Source: CAWIHA01 sp963835855 (GTDB lineage: Bacteria; Acidobacteriota; Terriglobia; Bryobacterales; Bryobacteraceae). Taken from it: 59,543 nt of DNA. The stretch covers positions 1 through 59,543 of the forward strand of contig CAWIHA010000029.1 of assembly GCA_963835855.1 (NCBI GenBank), read 5' to 3'. Positions 1 through 7,761 of this stretch are shown piece after piece. A program made the position numbers and the translations under genes. How positions within the stretch are numbered: the stretch's first letter is position 1; each line of letters opens with the position of its first letter. Under the pieces are notes generated by a model, which ran no database searches, was not told the DNA's origin, and saw only the letters and a list, made by a program, of their open reading frames with translations.

Positions 1-2
1 AG

Positions 3-605
3 AAGGCGGCCGAGGTGGACCCGAACCAGCAGGTGGTTTGGTCTCACTTGGCCGAGGCCTACGCGGGGCTGGGTGCGGCCAAGGCGGGAGCGGAGCAGGG
101 CGCAGCTTATAACGCGGGGCTGGATGCATGGACCAAAGCGATCGCGCTTGCGCCTGATGACGCCGCGCTGCACAACAACTACGCCCTCGCGCTCGCCCGG
201 GCTAAGAGGAGCCAGGAAGCTCAGGCAGAGCTGCAGAAGGCAGCGGATCTGGATCCCCCCAACGCCGGCAAGTATTATTACAATTTGGGTGCGCTGCTGG
301 TCAACTCCGGCCAGAGCGAGGCCGCCGGCGAAGTGTTCAAGAAGGCCATCGCAGCCGACCCGAATTATGCCGACGCGCATTATCAATACGGCATTTACTT
401 GATCTCGCAGGCGAAGATCGACGCCCAGGGGAAGATCATTCCGCCACCGGGCACGAGGGAGGAGTTCGAGACCTACCTCCGGCTGAAGCCGGCGGGCCAG
501 TTCGCTGATGCGGCAAAGGCCATGCTCCAGTCCATGGAATCGCAGATTCAGACCACGTACGTAAATCCGAACGCGCCGCCAGCGAAGAAGACCAAGAAGA
601 AGTAA
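3..605 (+). CDS. TPR repeat protein, 5'-truncated by the window edge
   Basis: The frame is open from the first bases of the window, so the true start lies upstream and the in-frame GTG at 15 is probably internal. The visible 200 residues hold about three tetratricopeptide repeats, recognisable by the spacing of W/Y, G, A and P residues and by endings such as ALAPDD, DLDPPN and AADPNY. TPRs are protein-protein interaction scaffolds, and no catalytic domain is visible. After the repeats comes a stretch resembling the region after the last TPR of acidobacterial secreted TPR proteins, then a lysine-rich tail (KKTKKK). Membrane anchoring or export cannot be judged without the N-terminus. The next gene starts about 40 bases downstream on the same strand. 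Confidence 0.8.
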   Translation, partial: KAAEVDPNQQVVWSHLAEAYAGLGAAKAGAEQGAAYNAGLDAWTKAIALAPDDAALHNNYALALARAKRSQEAQAELQKAADLDPPNAGKYYYNLGALLVNSGQSEAAGEVFKKAIAADPNYADAHYQYGIYLISQAKIDAQGKIIPPPGTREEFETYLRLKPAGQFADAAKAMLQSMESQIQTTYVNPNAPPAKKTKKK

Positions 606-647
606 TGCAGTGCCTGTGTGGGGCGTCCTACCAAATGCCCCCTTCCA

Positions 648-923
648 ATGATTCGAGCTGTCTTCTACATCTTTCTTGCTATCGTCCTCATTACTTTCCT
701 GCGCTCGATCGTGGGCGTGGTGGCGAAGGTGTTGTCAGGTCTGCTGGAGCCGGGCGCGGGCGCCCGCGCCTTTTCGAAGCCGCGGAAAGCCGGTGAGCTG
801 AAGCGCGATCCTGTATGCGGCACCTATGTTTCGACCGCAACATCCATCAAGAAGACGATCGGCGGCGAAGTCGTGTACTTCTGCTCGGCCGCGTGCAGCG
901 AGAAATATCAGAAGAAAGCATAA
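648..923 (+). CDS. Small membrane-anchored YHS/TRASH-domain protein
   Basis: A 91-residue protein with one N-terminal transmembrane helix (about residues 3-22, rich in I/L/V/F) and a C-terminal YHS-type metal-binding domain. The domain shows DPVCGTYV followed about 25 residues later by YFCSAACSEKY, the paired-cysteine pattern of YHS/TRASH domains that bind metal ions in heavy-metal sensors and P-type ATPases. The start was set at ATG 648 because the hydrophobic helix follows immediately; an in-frame ATG at 618 would add ten unconvincing residues. The domain probably faces the cytoplasm or periplasm as a metal-binding module, but its partner is unknown. The family call is good and the function is inferred. 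Confidence 0.75.
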   Translation: MIRAVFYIFLAIVLITFLRSIVGVVAKVLSGLLEPGAGARAFSKPRKAGELKRDPVCGTYVSTATSIKKTIGGEVVYFCSAACSEKYQKKA

Positions 924-1236
924 GAGCCTACCGCTTCAGGCCAGGAGGCGCGGCTTGCGGCCGTGCGGTGGCCCTGCCGCTGAGGTCTTTGAGGAATCCC
1001 TTGCGAACTCCGCGAGAAGAAGCGCGCTGCCAAGAATACGCGTCCTTCCGGGCGCGCCACGTCTTCGGCCTCCATCGATCGGCATCGCTCAACTGCAACT
1101 GGCCGAAGTCCGCGGCATGGGAGTGCAGCATGGCAGCCCAGGGATGTGGTACATTGCGCAAGCACATCCGGAGACAGAGCGGCAGGAATCCGGTCAGATG
1201 TGCAAGGTCGTGCGAATTCAAGGAGAGAAACTAGCC
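924..1236 (+). other. Intergenic stretch without recognisable gene
   Basis: Several overlapping open frames cross this stretch on both strands, but none has a recognisable domain, a ribosome-binding site or a consistent protein style. It ends with an AGGAGAG Shine-Dalgarno-like sequence (1221-1227) serving the next gene. I see no RNA gene or convincing terminator. Confidence 0.5.
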
Positions 1237-1827
1237 ATGAGAGTACTGGTTATAATTTGCGGCCTCTTGCTCTGCGCCGTTGGCGCAGCACGGTCCGCGG
1301 AGGATGGAACGGGCAACGCGGGAGTTACGGATGCGGGGGACCGGCTGCTATTTCCGCACAATTTCGTGCGAGGATTCGTAGATTTTCAGATAGCGCCTCC
1401 GCACAATGAGGTAGACCTGGGCCTGTGTGCCCCGCGGATGGGGCCGCCGCAGGCCGGCGTCGCCGAGTGCGCCGCGTTCGCGCGGTACATCTGGGATGGC
1501 TACGTGGAGGTGCAGCCCTTGGGGCGAGGCCCGCTGAGGCGGTTGTTCCTTTTCACGGAGCCGAAACTGTTTGGAGGTGACAACCTGCCGCAGTTGCGAT
1601 ACACGGCCTCGCCGTCAGGAATCCTGTTGGAGAACACGATCGGAGCAGGCGTGGCGTTGCCGCGTCAATTCGAGCTCAGACTGACGCATCATTGGAACAA
1701 GCTGCTCGGCCGGTACAGCGCCATGCCTAGTGCGGTTACGCTCCGTCCGGATGGGCCATACGGCCTGTATACGACGGTTGGCGTGAGATGGTATTTCGGA
1801 GGCTACGGACGCGCAGCCGCGCATTGA
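1237..1827 (+). CDS. Secreted protein of unknown function
   Basis: The start at ATG 1237 is supported by an AGGAGAG ribosome-binding site about 9 bases upstream and by a clear signal peptide (hydrophobic VLVIICGLLLCAVGAA followed by a cleavage-like ARS/AED). The open frame continues upstream to 826 but that part overlaps the YHS gene and reads as a shadow. The mature part (about 175 residues) is rich in aromatic and glycine residues, with alternating hydrophobic stretches and a C-terminal GVRWYFGGYG typical of the last strand of small outer-membrane beta-barrels. I therefore suspect an outer-membrane or periplasmic protein, but I do not recognise the family. Confidence 0.65.
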   Translation: MRVLVIICGLLLCAVGAARSAEDGTGNAGVTDAGDRLLFPHNFVRGFVDFQIAPPHNEVDLGLCAPRMGPPQAGVAECAAFARYIWDGYVEVQPLGRGPLRRLFLFTEPKLFGGDNLPQLRYTASPSGILLENTIGAGVALPRQFELRLTHHWNKLLGRYSAMPSAVTLRPDGPYGLYTTVGVRWYFGGYGRAAAH

Positions 1828-1897
1828 GCGTTGTCCCGCGCGGCCGCCTCGCGCCGGCCGTGCCCTCCCGGTGCGCGCGGGGGCTCGCGACCGTCGT

Positions 1898-1928
1898 TTG
1901 ACATTCCGTCCGCACGCCTTGCTATACT
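1898..1928 (+). promoter_or_regulatory. Sigma-70-type promoter for rpmH operon
   Basis: TTGACA at 1898-1903 and TATACT at 1923-1928 both match sigma-70 hexamers closely. The spacer is 19 bases, longer than the ideal 17, so the promoter may be moderate. It lies about 75 bases before rpmH and is the only obvious promoter ahead of the rpmH-rnpA-yidD-yidC-jag-mnmE run. Confidence 0.55.
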
Positions 1929-2003
1929 GAAACGTCGCGGAGTATTGGTCTCGAAGCCAGGATTACGCGTGAGAGTGGCTCCCGTCCTTGGACATAAAGA
2001 AGA

Positions 2004-2177
2004 ATGCCAAAACGCACATTTCAGCCGAATAACCGCCGCCGGGCCAAGACGCATGGCTTTCGGGAACGGATGAAAACGAAAGACGGGCGCGCCGTTCTCG
2101 CACGCCGCCGTGCCAAGGGCCGCTGGAAGTTGACGGTCAGCGACGAGCGGGCTGTTCGCTACGCAAATTCTGAGTAG
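2004..2177 (+). CDS. rpmH: Large ribosomal subunit protein bL34
   Basis: The 57-residue product begins MPKRTFQPNNRRRAKTHGF and continues with the basic R/K-rich helix of bL34 (ARRRAKGRWKLTVSDE), which binds 23S rRNA in the large subunit. A typical bL34 has 44-50 residues; this one carries about ten extra C-terminal residues. It starts at ATG 2004. It opens the conserved rpmH-rnpA-yidD-yidC-jag-mnmE block, and its stop codon overlaps or abuts the reading frame of rnpA. The family identification is secure. Confidence 0.95.
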   Translation: MPKRTFQPNNRRRAKTHGFRERMKTKDGRAVLARRRAKGRWKLTVSDERAVRYANSE

Positions 2178-2199
2178 ACCCATCGAAACGGCGAAGAGG

Positions 2200-2544
2200 A
2201 TTTTATCGTTCCCGAAGAGCGCCCGCATCCTGCGGCCGCCGGATTTTCGCAAGATCTACGCCGAAGGGTCCCGTTTTTCAGGCCCATTCTTCGCGGCGTT
2301 CTGTCTGCGGCGTCTGGAAGCGCAAAGCTCGCGGATCGGTTTCACCGCCTCACGCGCGCTCGGCAAGTCGGTGGTTCGGAATCGCCTGAAGCGGCGGGTC
2401 CGCGAGGCGGTTCGCCGCCAGCTCTCGGAACTGGAACCGCAGTGGGACATCGTGATCAATCCTCGCCCGGCGGCGCTTATGGCGCCGTTCGACGATCTGA
2501 GCCAGGAAGTGCGCCGGCTTTTTTCCCGATGCAAAACCTGCTGA
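2200..2544 (+). CDS. rnpA: Ribonuclease P protein component, non-standard start
   Basis: The frame encodes the RNase P protein, which assists the RNase P RNA in removing 5' leaders from pre-tRNAs. Diagnostic are ARILRPPDFRKIYAEGSRF near the N-terminus and the RNR motif VVRNRLKRRVREAVR. The C-terminal stretch WDIVINPRPAA also fits the family. There is no in-frame ATG, GTG or TTG between the upstream stop at 2131 and the conserved region. Possible starts are ATT 2200 (used here), CTG 2170 or ATT 2167, the last two overlapping the end of rpmH. The purine run AAGAGG at 2194-2199 directly abuts ATT 2200. The 3' end overlaps yidD by 16 bases. Confidence 0.85.
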   Translation: MLSFPKSARILRPPDFRKIYAEGSRFSGPFFAAFCLRRLEAQSSRIGFTASRALGKSVVRNRLKRRVREAVRRQLSELEPQWDIVINPRPAALMAPFDDLSQEVRRLFSRCKTC

Positions 2545-2738
2545 CTCTGCTGCTGCGGTTCTATAAGCGGATGATTTCTCCGCTGCTGCCCTCAGCCTGC
2601 CGGTTCTATCCGACCTGCTCGGAATACATGCTCGAAGCGGTCAACAGGTATGGCGCGAGGCGCGGCGTATGGCTCGGCCTGAAGCGGCTGCTGCGTTGCC
2701 ATCCTTTTGATGAGGGCGGCTTTGATCCCGTGCGATGA
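2529..2738 (+). CDS. yidD: Membrane protein insertion efficiency factor YidD
   Basis: The 69-residue product MQNLLTLLLRFYKRM... has the hallmark cysteine-rich core SACRFYPTCSEYMLEA and the terminal LLRCHPFDEGGFDPV of the YidD/DUF37 family. YidD is a small membrane-associated factor that assists YidC-dependent insertion of membrane proteins. ATG 2529 was chosen because it lies at the usual family start; the open frame continues upstream to 2442 but only as overlap with rnpA. It lies between rnpA and yidC as in most bacteria. Confidence 0.93.
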   Translation: MQNLLTLLLRFYKRMISPLLPSACRFYPTCSEYMLEAVNRYGARRGVWLGLKRLLRCHPFDEGGFDPVR

Positions 2739-2765
2739 ATTCGCTGAAAGAGACGAGATAAGACG

Positions 2766-4532
2766 ATGGCGGACACCTCGACGAGGCAAGACCAAGGCAA
2801 ACCGATCCTGCCAGAGGAACCGTCCATGGAAAAACGGCTGCTCCTGGCGTTCCTGCTGATGGGCGCGGTGCTGTTCCTCACGCCGTATTTCTACAAGCAT
2901 GTCGCGCCGCCCGCGCCCGCCCGGCCTACGCAGACACAGACCCAAGCCCCGGCGCCCACGCCGGCAAAAGCTCCGGAAGCCGCTTCGGCTGTCGAGCCTA
3001 CGGCGTCCAAAACCGCAGCGGTGCCACAGGTCACGGCACAGAAGGAAGAGCAACTGGCGATCAACACGAATCTGTACCACATCGTGCTCTCGAACCGCGG
3101 CGCAGTGGTGCGGAGTTGGGTGCTTAAGAAATACAAGGACAGCGCCGGCAACGAGCTGGAACTGGTCAGCTCCGCGGGCGCCCCGAAGACCGGCTACCCG
3201 TTCTCGCTCGAATTCAAAGACAAGAAACCGCCCGTTGATGTCAACCAGGCGCTTTTTGTCGCCAAGCCGGACGCCGGGGGACTGGGGATCGACTTTGACT
3301 ACTCCGACGGCAGCGTGGTTGCGCACAAGTCCTTCCGTTTCGATAAAGACAGCTATCTCTCGCATTTCTCTTGGCAAGTCGCCCAGAACGGTGCAGCGCT
3401 CCCGAGCCTGATTGAATGGCGCGGCGGTTTCGGCGATGCCAGCGTCGAGAAAGCCGCCAGCACACAGCGCACGCTGTATCTCGATGTTGAGTCCGGCAAG
3501 CTGGTCACGCGAAGCGCCCAGGCTGCGAAGAACGGGCCGGTAACCGATTCCGGCACTTATTCGTTTGCCGGGTTGGAGGACACGTACTTTGCGGCGGTGT
3601 TCTTGCCGGCAGGCAGTGCCCCACTGGAGCTTGAAACTCTGAGCGACACCGTGCCCAGCGCGCTCGACGCGGCAAAGGAAGAGCTCTACGCCGGCGCTGC
3701 CGTAGGCGGCGCGGCGATGAACCGCTTTTCGGTTTTCGTCGGACCTAAGGACATCGACATTCTCCGTAAGATCGATCCCAAGCTCGAACAGATGGTCGAT
3801 TTTGGCCATTGGCTTGGGTGGCTCGCCAAGCCGTTGTTCCTGATCGTGAACTGGATCAACGACCACTGGACGAACCGCTGGAAGGACCACTATGGCTGGG
3901 CTATCGTCATCGTCACCATCATCATCAACTTCGCGTTCTTGCCCCTGAAGCTCTCGAGCATGAAATCGATGAAGAAGATGCAGGCGCTCAAGCCGCAGAT
4001 CGATGCGATCAATGCGAAGTACAAGAACGTGGGGCTGCGCGACCCACGCAAGGCTGAGCAGAACGCGGAAGTGATGGAGCTTTACAAGAAACATGGGGCG
4101 AACCCGATGGGCGGCTGCCTGCCGATGGTCCTCCAGATCCCGTTCTTCTTCGCTTTCTACACCGTGCTCAAGGTCGCCATCGAAATGCGCGGCGCAAGCT
4201 GGTTGTGGGTTACGGATCTCTCGCAGCCCGAGCACCTCCCCATCCACATTCTGCCGATCCTGATGATCGTTGCGCAGTTCGTTATGCAGAAGATGACGCC
4301 GAATCCTTCCGTGGACCCGAACCAGCAGAAAATGATGATGTTCATGCCGCTGATTTTCGGCTTCATGTTCTACAACATCATGAGCGGGCTGGTGTTATAC
4401 TGGCTCACCAGCAATTTGGTCGGGATTGGTCAGCAGTGGTTTATTAATAAGACTATGCCGATTACGGCGCCGCCTCCCCCGCCCGAACCGGCTGCGACAA
4501 AGCGTGGCAAGCCCAGCAGGAGCAGACGGTGA
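2766..4532 (+). CDS. yidC: Membrane protein insertase YidC/Oxa1
   Basis: YidC inserts and folds inner-membrane proteins alone or with SecYEG. The 588-residue product has the Gram-negative architecture: an N-terminal transmembrane helix (LLLAFLLMGAVLFLTPYFY), a P/A/T-rich linker, a large periplasmic beta-sandwich (about residues 85-345), and the C-terminal conserved 60K_IMP domain with transmembrane helices such as WAIVIVTIIINFAFLPL and the motif NPMGGCLPMVLQIPFFFAFY. The basic tail ATKRGKPSRSRR may contact ribosomes. ATG 2766 gives a 20-residue polar extension; ATG 2826 has the better Shine-Dalgarno (GAGG, spacing 8) and is an equally good start. The stop codon overlaps the jag start (GTGA). 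Confidence 0.95.
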   Translation: MADTSTRQDQGKPILPEEPSMEKRLLLAFLLMGAVLFLTPYFYKHVAPPAPARPTQTQTQAPAPTPAKAPEAASAVEPTASKTAAVPQVTAQKEEQLAINTNLYHIVLSNRGAVVRSWVLKKYKDSAGNELELVSSAGAPKTGYPFSLEFKDKKPPVDVNQALFVAKPDAGGLGIDFDYSDGSVVAHKSFRFDKDSYLSHFSWQVAQNGAALPSLIEWRGGFGDASVEKAASTQRTLYLDVESGKLVTRSAQAAKNGPVTDSGTYSFAGLEDTYFAAVFLPAGSAPLELETLSDTVPSALDAAKEELYAGAAVGGAAMNRFSVFVGPKDIDILRKIDPKLEQMVDFGHWLGWLAKPLFLIVNWINDHWTNRWKDHYGWAIVIVTIIINFAFLPLKLSSMKSMKKMQALKPQIDAINAKYKNVGLRDPRKAEQNAEVMELYKKHGANPMGGCLPMVLQIPFFFAFYTVLKVAIEMRGASWLWVTDLSQPEHLPIHILPILMIVAQFVMQKMTPNPSVDPNQQKMMMFMPLIFGFMFYNIMSGLVLYWLTSNLVGIGQQWFINKTMPITAPPPPPEPAATKRGKPSRSRR

Positions 4533-5104
4533 GCCAGAGGAAGTACACGCTTGCTTCGGTCGAATCGCGGATTGGCGGTTTTCTGCGGCTGGCGCTCGAG
4601 CGGGCCGGGCTCAAAACCAGTTTCCGCATCTCGGAGGGCGAGACTCGCCATCCCGATTTCGAAAACCCCGATGTGGTGATAACGTTTTCCGGCCCCGACA
4701 CGGAGATGTTGCTCGAAAACAAGGCCGAGCTGCTGCTGGCTCTGGAACAGCTCACCATGGAAGTGCTGCGGATGCCGCCCGAGGACCATTCGCTGCTGTG
4801 CTTCGATGCGAACGACTACCGCATGCTGCGCATCGAAGAGCTGCGTGTCAGCGCGATGACCGCGGCAGAGAAGGTCAAGCGCAGCGGCGTTCCATTCCGC
4901 TTTAATCCGATGAACAGCCGCGAGCGGCGCATTATTCACCTGGCGCTTCGCGGCGAGACCGCGGTTCGCAGCGAGAGCGTGGGCCTTGGGCCGCACCGCC
5001 AGGTTGTCATCTATCCCGCGGGTATGCCCTCGCGGCCCGAGTTGGCCCCGCCCGCCGCCGCCAGGCCATCCGCGCTGCGCAGGGGCTCCCGCCGCGGGGT
5101 TTGA
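4529..5104 (+). CDS. jag: R3H/KH domain RNA-binding protein Jag (KhpB)
   Basis: The 191-residue product has a KH-like region in the middle (ITFSGPDTEMLLENKAELL, ALEQL) and a C-terminal R3H domain (MNSRERRIIHLAL, with the R-x3-H spacing), ending in GLGPHRQVVIYP, the usual Jag C-terminus. Jag/KhpB binds RNA and influences cell elongation and division in Gram-positives; its role in Acidobacteria is not established. The GTG start overlaps the yidC stop by four bases, indicating translational coupling. The alanine/arginine-rich tail after residue 165 is not conserved in the family. Confidence 0.87.
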   Translation: MSQRKYTLASVESRIGGFLRLALERAGLKTSFRISEGETRHPDFENPDVVITFSGPDTEMLLENKAELLLALEQLTMEVLRMPPEDHSLLCFDANDYRMLRIEELRVSAMTAAEKVKRSGVPFRFNPMNSRERRIIHLALRGETAVRSESVGLGPHRQVVIYPAGMPSRPELAPPAAARPSALRRGSRRGV

Positions 5105-5128
5105 CAAAGTGGTTTTTCAGCACGCTCT

Positions 5129-6478
5129 TTGAACCTGAGCGACACCATCGTTGCGGTTTCGACGCCGCCAGGCCGTGGCGGCTTGGGTGTTGTGCGTTTA
5201 TCCGGAAGCGGCGCCCGCGCCATTGCAGTACGCATCCTTCGTTTTGCTAAAGCGCCCGAATGGAAGAGCTGGGCCTTGGCACTGGCTGAGCTACCCGGTC
5301 CGGACGGTCAGGGCGTAGATCGGGTGGTGGTCACGTTCTTCGAGCGTCCGCGTTCGTATACTGCCGAGGACATCGTCGAGATCTCCTGTCACGGCTCGCC
5401 GGTCGTCCTGCGCTATGCGGTCGAGCAGGCTGTGAACGCGGGGGCGCGTTTGGCCGAACCCGGGGAATTCACGCTGCGCGCGTTCGTCAACGGCCGCATC
5501 GACCTGCCTCAGGCCGAGGCCGTCCGCGATCTCATTGACGCCACCACGCTCTACCAGGCGCGCGTCGCCGCCCAGCAGGCGGAGGGCTCGGTTTCGCGCC
5601 GCATTGCTCCGTTCAAGGAGCAGCTCATCGAGCTCGTCGCGCTACTCGAAGCCGGCATCGACTTCGCTGAGGACGACATCGCCGTCGCCACCGGCGAACA
5701 AATTCTGGCGCGGCTCGATCCGATGGCGCGTGGCCTCGCTGAGTTTGCCGCGAGCTTCGAATACGGCAAGCTGGTTCACTCGGGCCTCGCGCTGGCGATC
5801 GTCGGCCGGCCCAACGTCGGGAAGAGCAGCCTGTTCAACCGTCTGCTCGAGCAGGATCGCGCGATCGTCACCGAGCTCCCGGGCACCACGCGCGACCTGG
5901 TCTCCGAAGTCGCATCGCTCGAAGGTATTCCGGTGAAGTTCTTCGACACGGCGGGAATTCGCGCGGGCCGGAACCGTATCGAGACGCTCGGGATCGAGCG
6001 CAGTTTTCAGGCTATGGCGGATGCCGACCTTACGCTTGTCGTCGTCGATCTTTCCGCGCCGCTTGATGCCGAGGATGCCGCGCTCATAGACCGCGCGCGC
6101 GGGCAGGGGCGATACTTGCTGGCCGGCAACAAGAGCGATCTCGCCCGCGCCGCCGTGCTGGCCCAGGACTGCGTACCAGTGTCGGCTCTGACCGGTGATG
6201 GGATTCCGGAACTGCGCCGGCGCATCGTCGAGATGATCGCGCCCGGCGGAATCGAGCAGCAGGCGGGCTTCATCACGAGTATCCGGCACGAGCGGCTGCT
6301 CAAGCAGGCGCTCGACTCGCTGGAGAAAGCGCGCAACGCCATCGCCGAGGGCATTCCTCACGAAATGCTGCTGCTCGATCTTTACGCCGCGTTGCAGGCG
6401 CTCGACGAGATCACCGGCGCCACCACGGCCGACGATATCCTCAACCGCATCTTCTCGACGTTCTGTATTGGGAAGTGA
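5129..6478 (+). CDS. mnmE: tRNA modification GTPase MnmE
   Basis: MnmE with MnmG installs the 5-carboxymethylaminomethyl group on wobble U34 of some tRNAs. The 449-residue product shows the N-terminal tetrahydrofolate-binding domain (DTIVAVSTPPGRGGLGVVRL), the helical domain with HGSPVVLR and GEFTLRAFVNGRIDL, the G domain with GRPNVGKSSLFN (G1), ELPGTTRD (G2), DTAG (G3) and NKSD (G4), and the terminal FCIGK whose cysteine is catalytic. Length equals the family norm. The start is TTG 5129: the next upstream in-frame codon of note is a stop at 5102, and no Shine-Dalgarno is seen. The stop lies four bases from the convergent nusB stop. Confidence 0.95.
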   Translation: MNLSDTIVAVSTPPGRGGLGVVRLSGSGARAIAVRILRFAKAPEWKSWALALAELPGPDGQGVDRVVVTFFERPRSYTAEDIVEISCHGSPVVLRYAVEQAVNAGARLAEPGEFTLRAFVNGRIDLPQAEAVRDLIDATTLYQARVAAQQAEGSVSRRIAPFKEQLIELVALLEAGIDFAEDDIAVATGEQILARLDPMARGLAEFAASFEYGKLVHSGLALAIVGRPNVGKSSLFNRLLEQDRAIVTELPGTTRDLVSEVASLEGIPVKFFDTAGIRAGRNRIETLGIERSFQAMADADLTLVVVDLSAPLDAEDAALIDRARGQGRYLLAGNKSDLARAAVLAQDCVPVSALTGDGIPELRRRIVEMIAPGGIEQQAGFITSIRHERLLKQALDSLEKARNAIAEGIPHEMLLLDLYAALQALDEITGATTADDILNRIFSTFCIGK

Positions 6479-6482
6479 CTGC

Positions 6483-6920
6483 CTATTCCGCCGCCGGTTT
6501 GTCTTCCGGTATTTCCCGCCGCACCGCGTCGAGGATGCCGTTGATGAAGGGGATGGATTCATCGCCGGAGAAACGGCGGGCGAGCTCGAGCGCTTCATTA
6601 ATGACTACCGCGGGCGGAGTAAGACCCTCGCTCATCTCATAGATCGCCATCCGTAGGATGTTGCGGTCCACGCCGGGCATGCGCTCCAGGCGCCAGTTCT
6701 CGGAATGAGCCGCAATGCGCCCGTTGATCTCGGCGGTTTTTTCCACCGTGCCGCGCACGAGCTGCTCCATGAATGCGTCCGGCGCGGGCCCGGCCGGGCT
6801 CTCCTCCGAAAACAGGGAATCGTAATAGGCGCGGATCGCGTCTTCGGCCGGCTGTTGCCTGAGGTCCGCCTGAAACAAAACCTGGAGCGCCCGTTGCCGC
6901 GATCTGTGGCGGGAGGGCAT
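6483..6920 (-). CDS. nusB: Transcription antitermination factor NusB
   Basis: NusB forms a heterodimer with ribosomal protein S10, binds boxA RNA and promotes antitermination of rRNA operons. The 145-residue protein starts with the typical basic SRQRALQVLFQADLR helix and contains the conserved NWRLERMPGVDRNILRMAIYE and VVINEALELARRFSGDESIPFINGILD motifs (split here only for reading). Length matches the family. It lies seven bases downstream of ribH, the common ribH-nusB order. Confidence 0.95.
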   Translation of the reverse strand: MPSRHRSRQRALQVLFQADLRQQPAEDAIRAYYDSLFSEESPAGPAPDAFMEQLVRGTVEKTAEINGRIAAHSENWRLERMPGVDRNILRMAIYEMSEGLTPPAVVINEALELARRFSGDESIPFINGILDAVRREIPEDKPAAE

Positions 6921-6926
6921 GAGCGG

Positions 6927-7409
6927 CTACGACGATTTCTCCCTCAGCCGCCGCATCAAGTTGCCCATCTCGACCGCGGACATCGCGGCGTCAAAACCCT
7001 TGTTGCCGTTCTTAGCGCCGGCGCGGTCGATCGCCTGCTCGAGCGTGTCGGTGGTCAGCACGCCGAAGGCGATCGGAACGCCGGTTTCAAGCGCCGCCTG
7101 CGCGATCCCTTTGGCCGCCTCGGCCGCGATGTATTCGTTGTGCGGCGTGTCGCCGCGCACCACTGCGCTCAAGCAGATGATCGCATCGTGGCGGTGCTGG
7201 CGCGCCAGCTCTCGCGCCACCAGCGGCAGTTCCCATGAGCCCGGCACGCGCACGATATCGGCGCCCTCCGCCGGGCTCCCCGTGCGTGCCAGCGCATCCA
7301 GCGCACCGGCCAGCAGCCGGTCCGTAATCATGCTGTTAAAACGGCTCACGACGATTGCGAACTTCAGTCCCGCCGCATTCAGATGGCCTTCAATCACGTG
7401 TTTGGACAT
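6927..7409 (-). CDS. ribH: 6,7-dimethyl-8-ribityllumazine synthase
   Basis: RibH condenses 5-amino-6-ribitylaminouracil with 3,4-dihydroxy-2-butanone 4-phosphate in the penultimate step of riboflavin synthesis, normally as an icosahedral or pentameric assembly. Seen motifs: KFAIVVSRFNSMITDRLL, RVPGSWELPLVAREL, the substrate/catalytic LSAVVRGDTPHNEYIA with the conserved histidine, and GVLTTDTLEQA. Start ATG 7409 has AGGGGA about 7 bases upstream; ATG 7415 overlaps the stop of the decayed upstream gene (ATGA) but sits too close to that ribosome-binding site. The frame remains open to 7511 but that part is the pseudogene tail in another frame. Confidence 0.93.
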   Translation of the reverse strand: MSKHVIEGHLNAAGLKFAIVVSRFNSMITDRLLAGALDALARTGSPAEGADIVRVPGSWELPLVARELARQHRHDAIICLSAVVRGDTPHNEYIAAEAAKGIAQAALETGVPIAFGVLTTDTLEQAIDRAGAKNGNKGFDAAMSAVEMGNLMRRLREKSS

Positions 7410-7411
7410 GT

Positions 7412-7638
7412 TCATTTCCCCTGGAACGCGGGCTTGCGCTTTCGAAGAAACGCGCCCGTGCCCTCCCGCCGGTCTTCGGTGGCGGCGCTGAGGCGAAGGC
7501 GGCGGCTTCAAACTTTAGTCCTTCCTCTAACTCGCTCACGACTTCACGATTCAGCGCGTTCAGCTTGTCCGGGCGGTTGATCGTAACCAATGCGATGCCG
7601 CCGCCGGAAAGCTCCAGGACGATCCGATTGTAAGACAT
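7412..7638 (-). pseudogene. Enoyl-CoA hydratase remnant with large internal deletion
   Basis: The N-terminal 35 residues (IALVTINRPDKLNALNREVV) are those of a crotonase/enoyl-CoA hydratase, the enzyme that hydrates enoyl-CoA esters in beta-oxidation. They run directly into the last part of the same family: EGLKFEAAAFA in this frame, then, one base out of frame, ATEDRREGTGAFLRKRKPAF ending at TGA 7412-7414. About 190 central residues, including the oxyanion-hole and catalytic glutamate regions, are absent. The missing stretch may have been lost between the two similar ELEE/LEEGL coding segments. A second lesion, consistent with loss of one G, breaks the frame. The old stop overlaps the ribH start, so the remnant probably still carries ribH-nusB transcription. 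Confidence 0.8.
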
Positions 7639-7761
7639 ATGGGATAATCGGCTTCACGGCCGCTATCCGCGGGACTGCCCCGCGGCCAAAAGGCTTAGGC
7701 AAGTTTGCGCACATGCACCCTCGAGTGGGTGCTGCGCTGCCCGGAAGCTACATCATACCGC

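Noticed and set aside
2592..4247. 551-residue open frame on the minus strand across yidC
   Set aside because: Shadow of a GC-rich gene: no domain, His/Arg-rich composition, fully antisense to a secure yidC.
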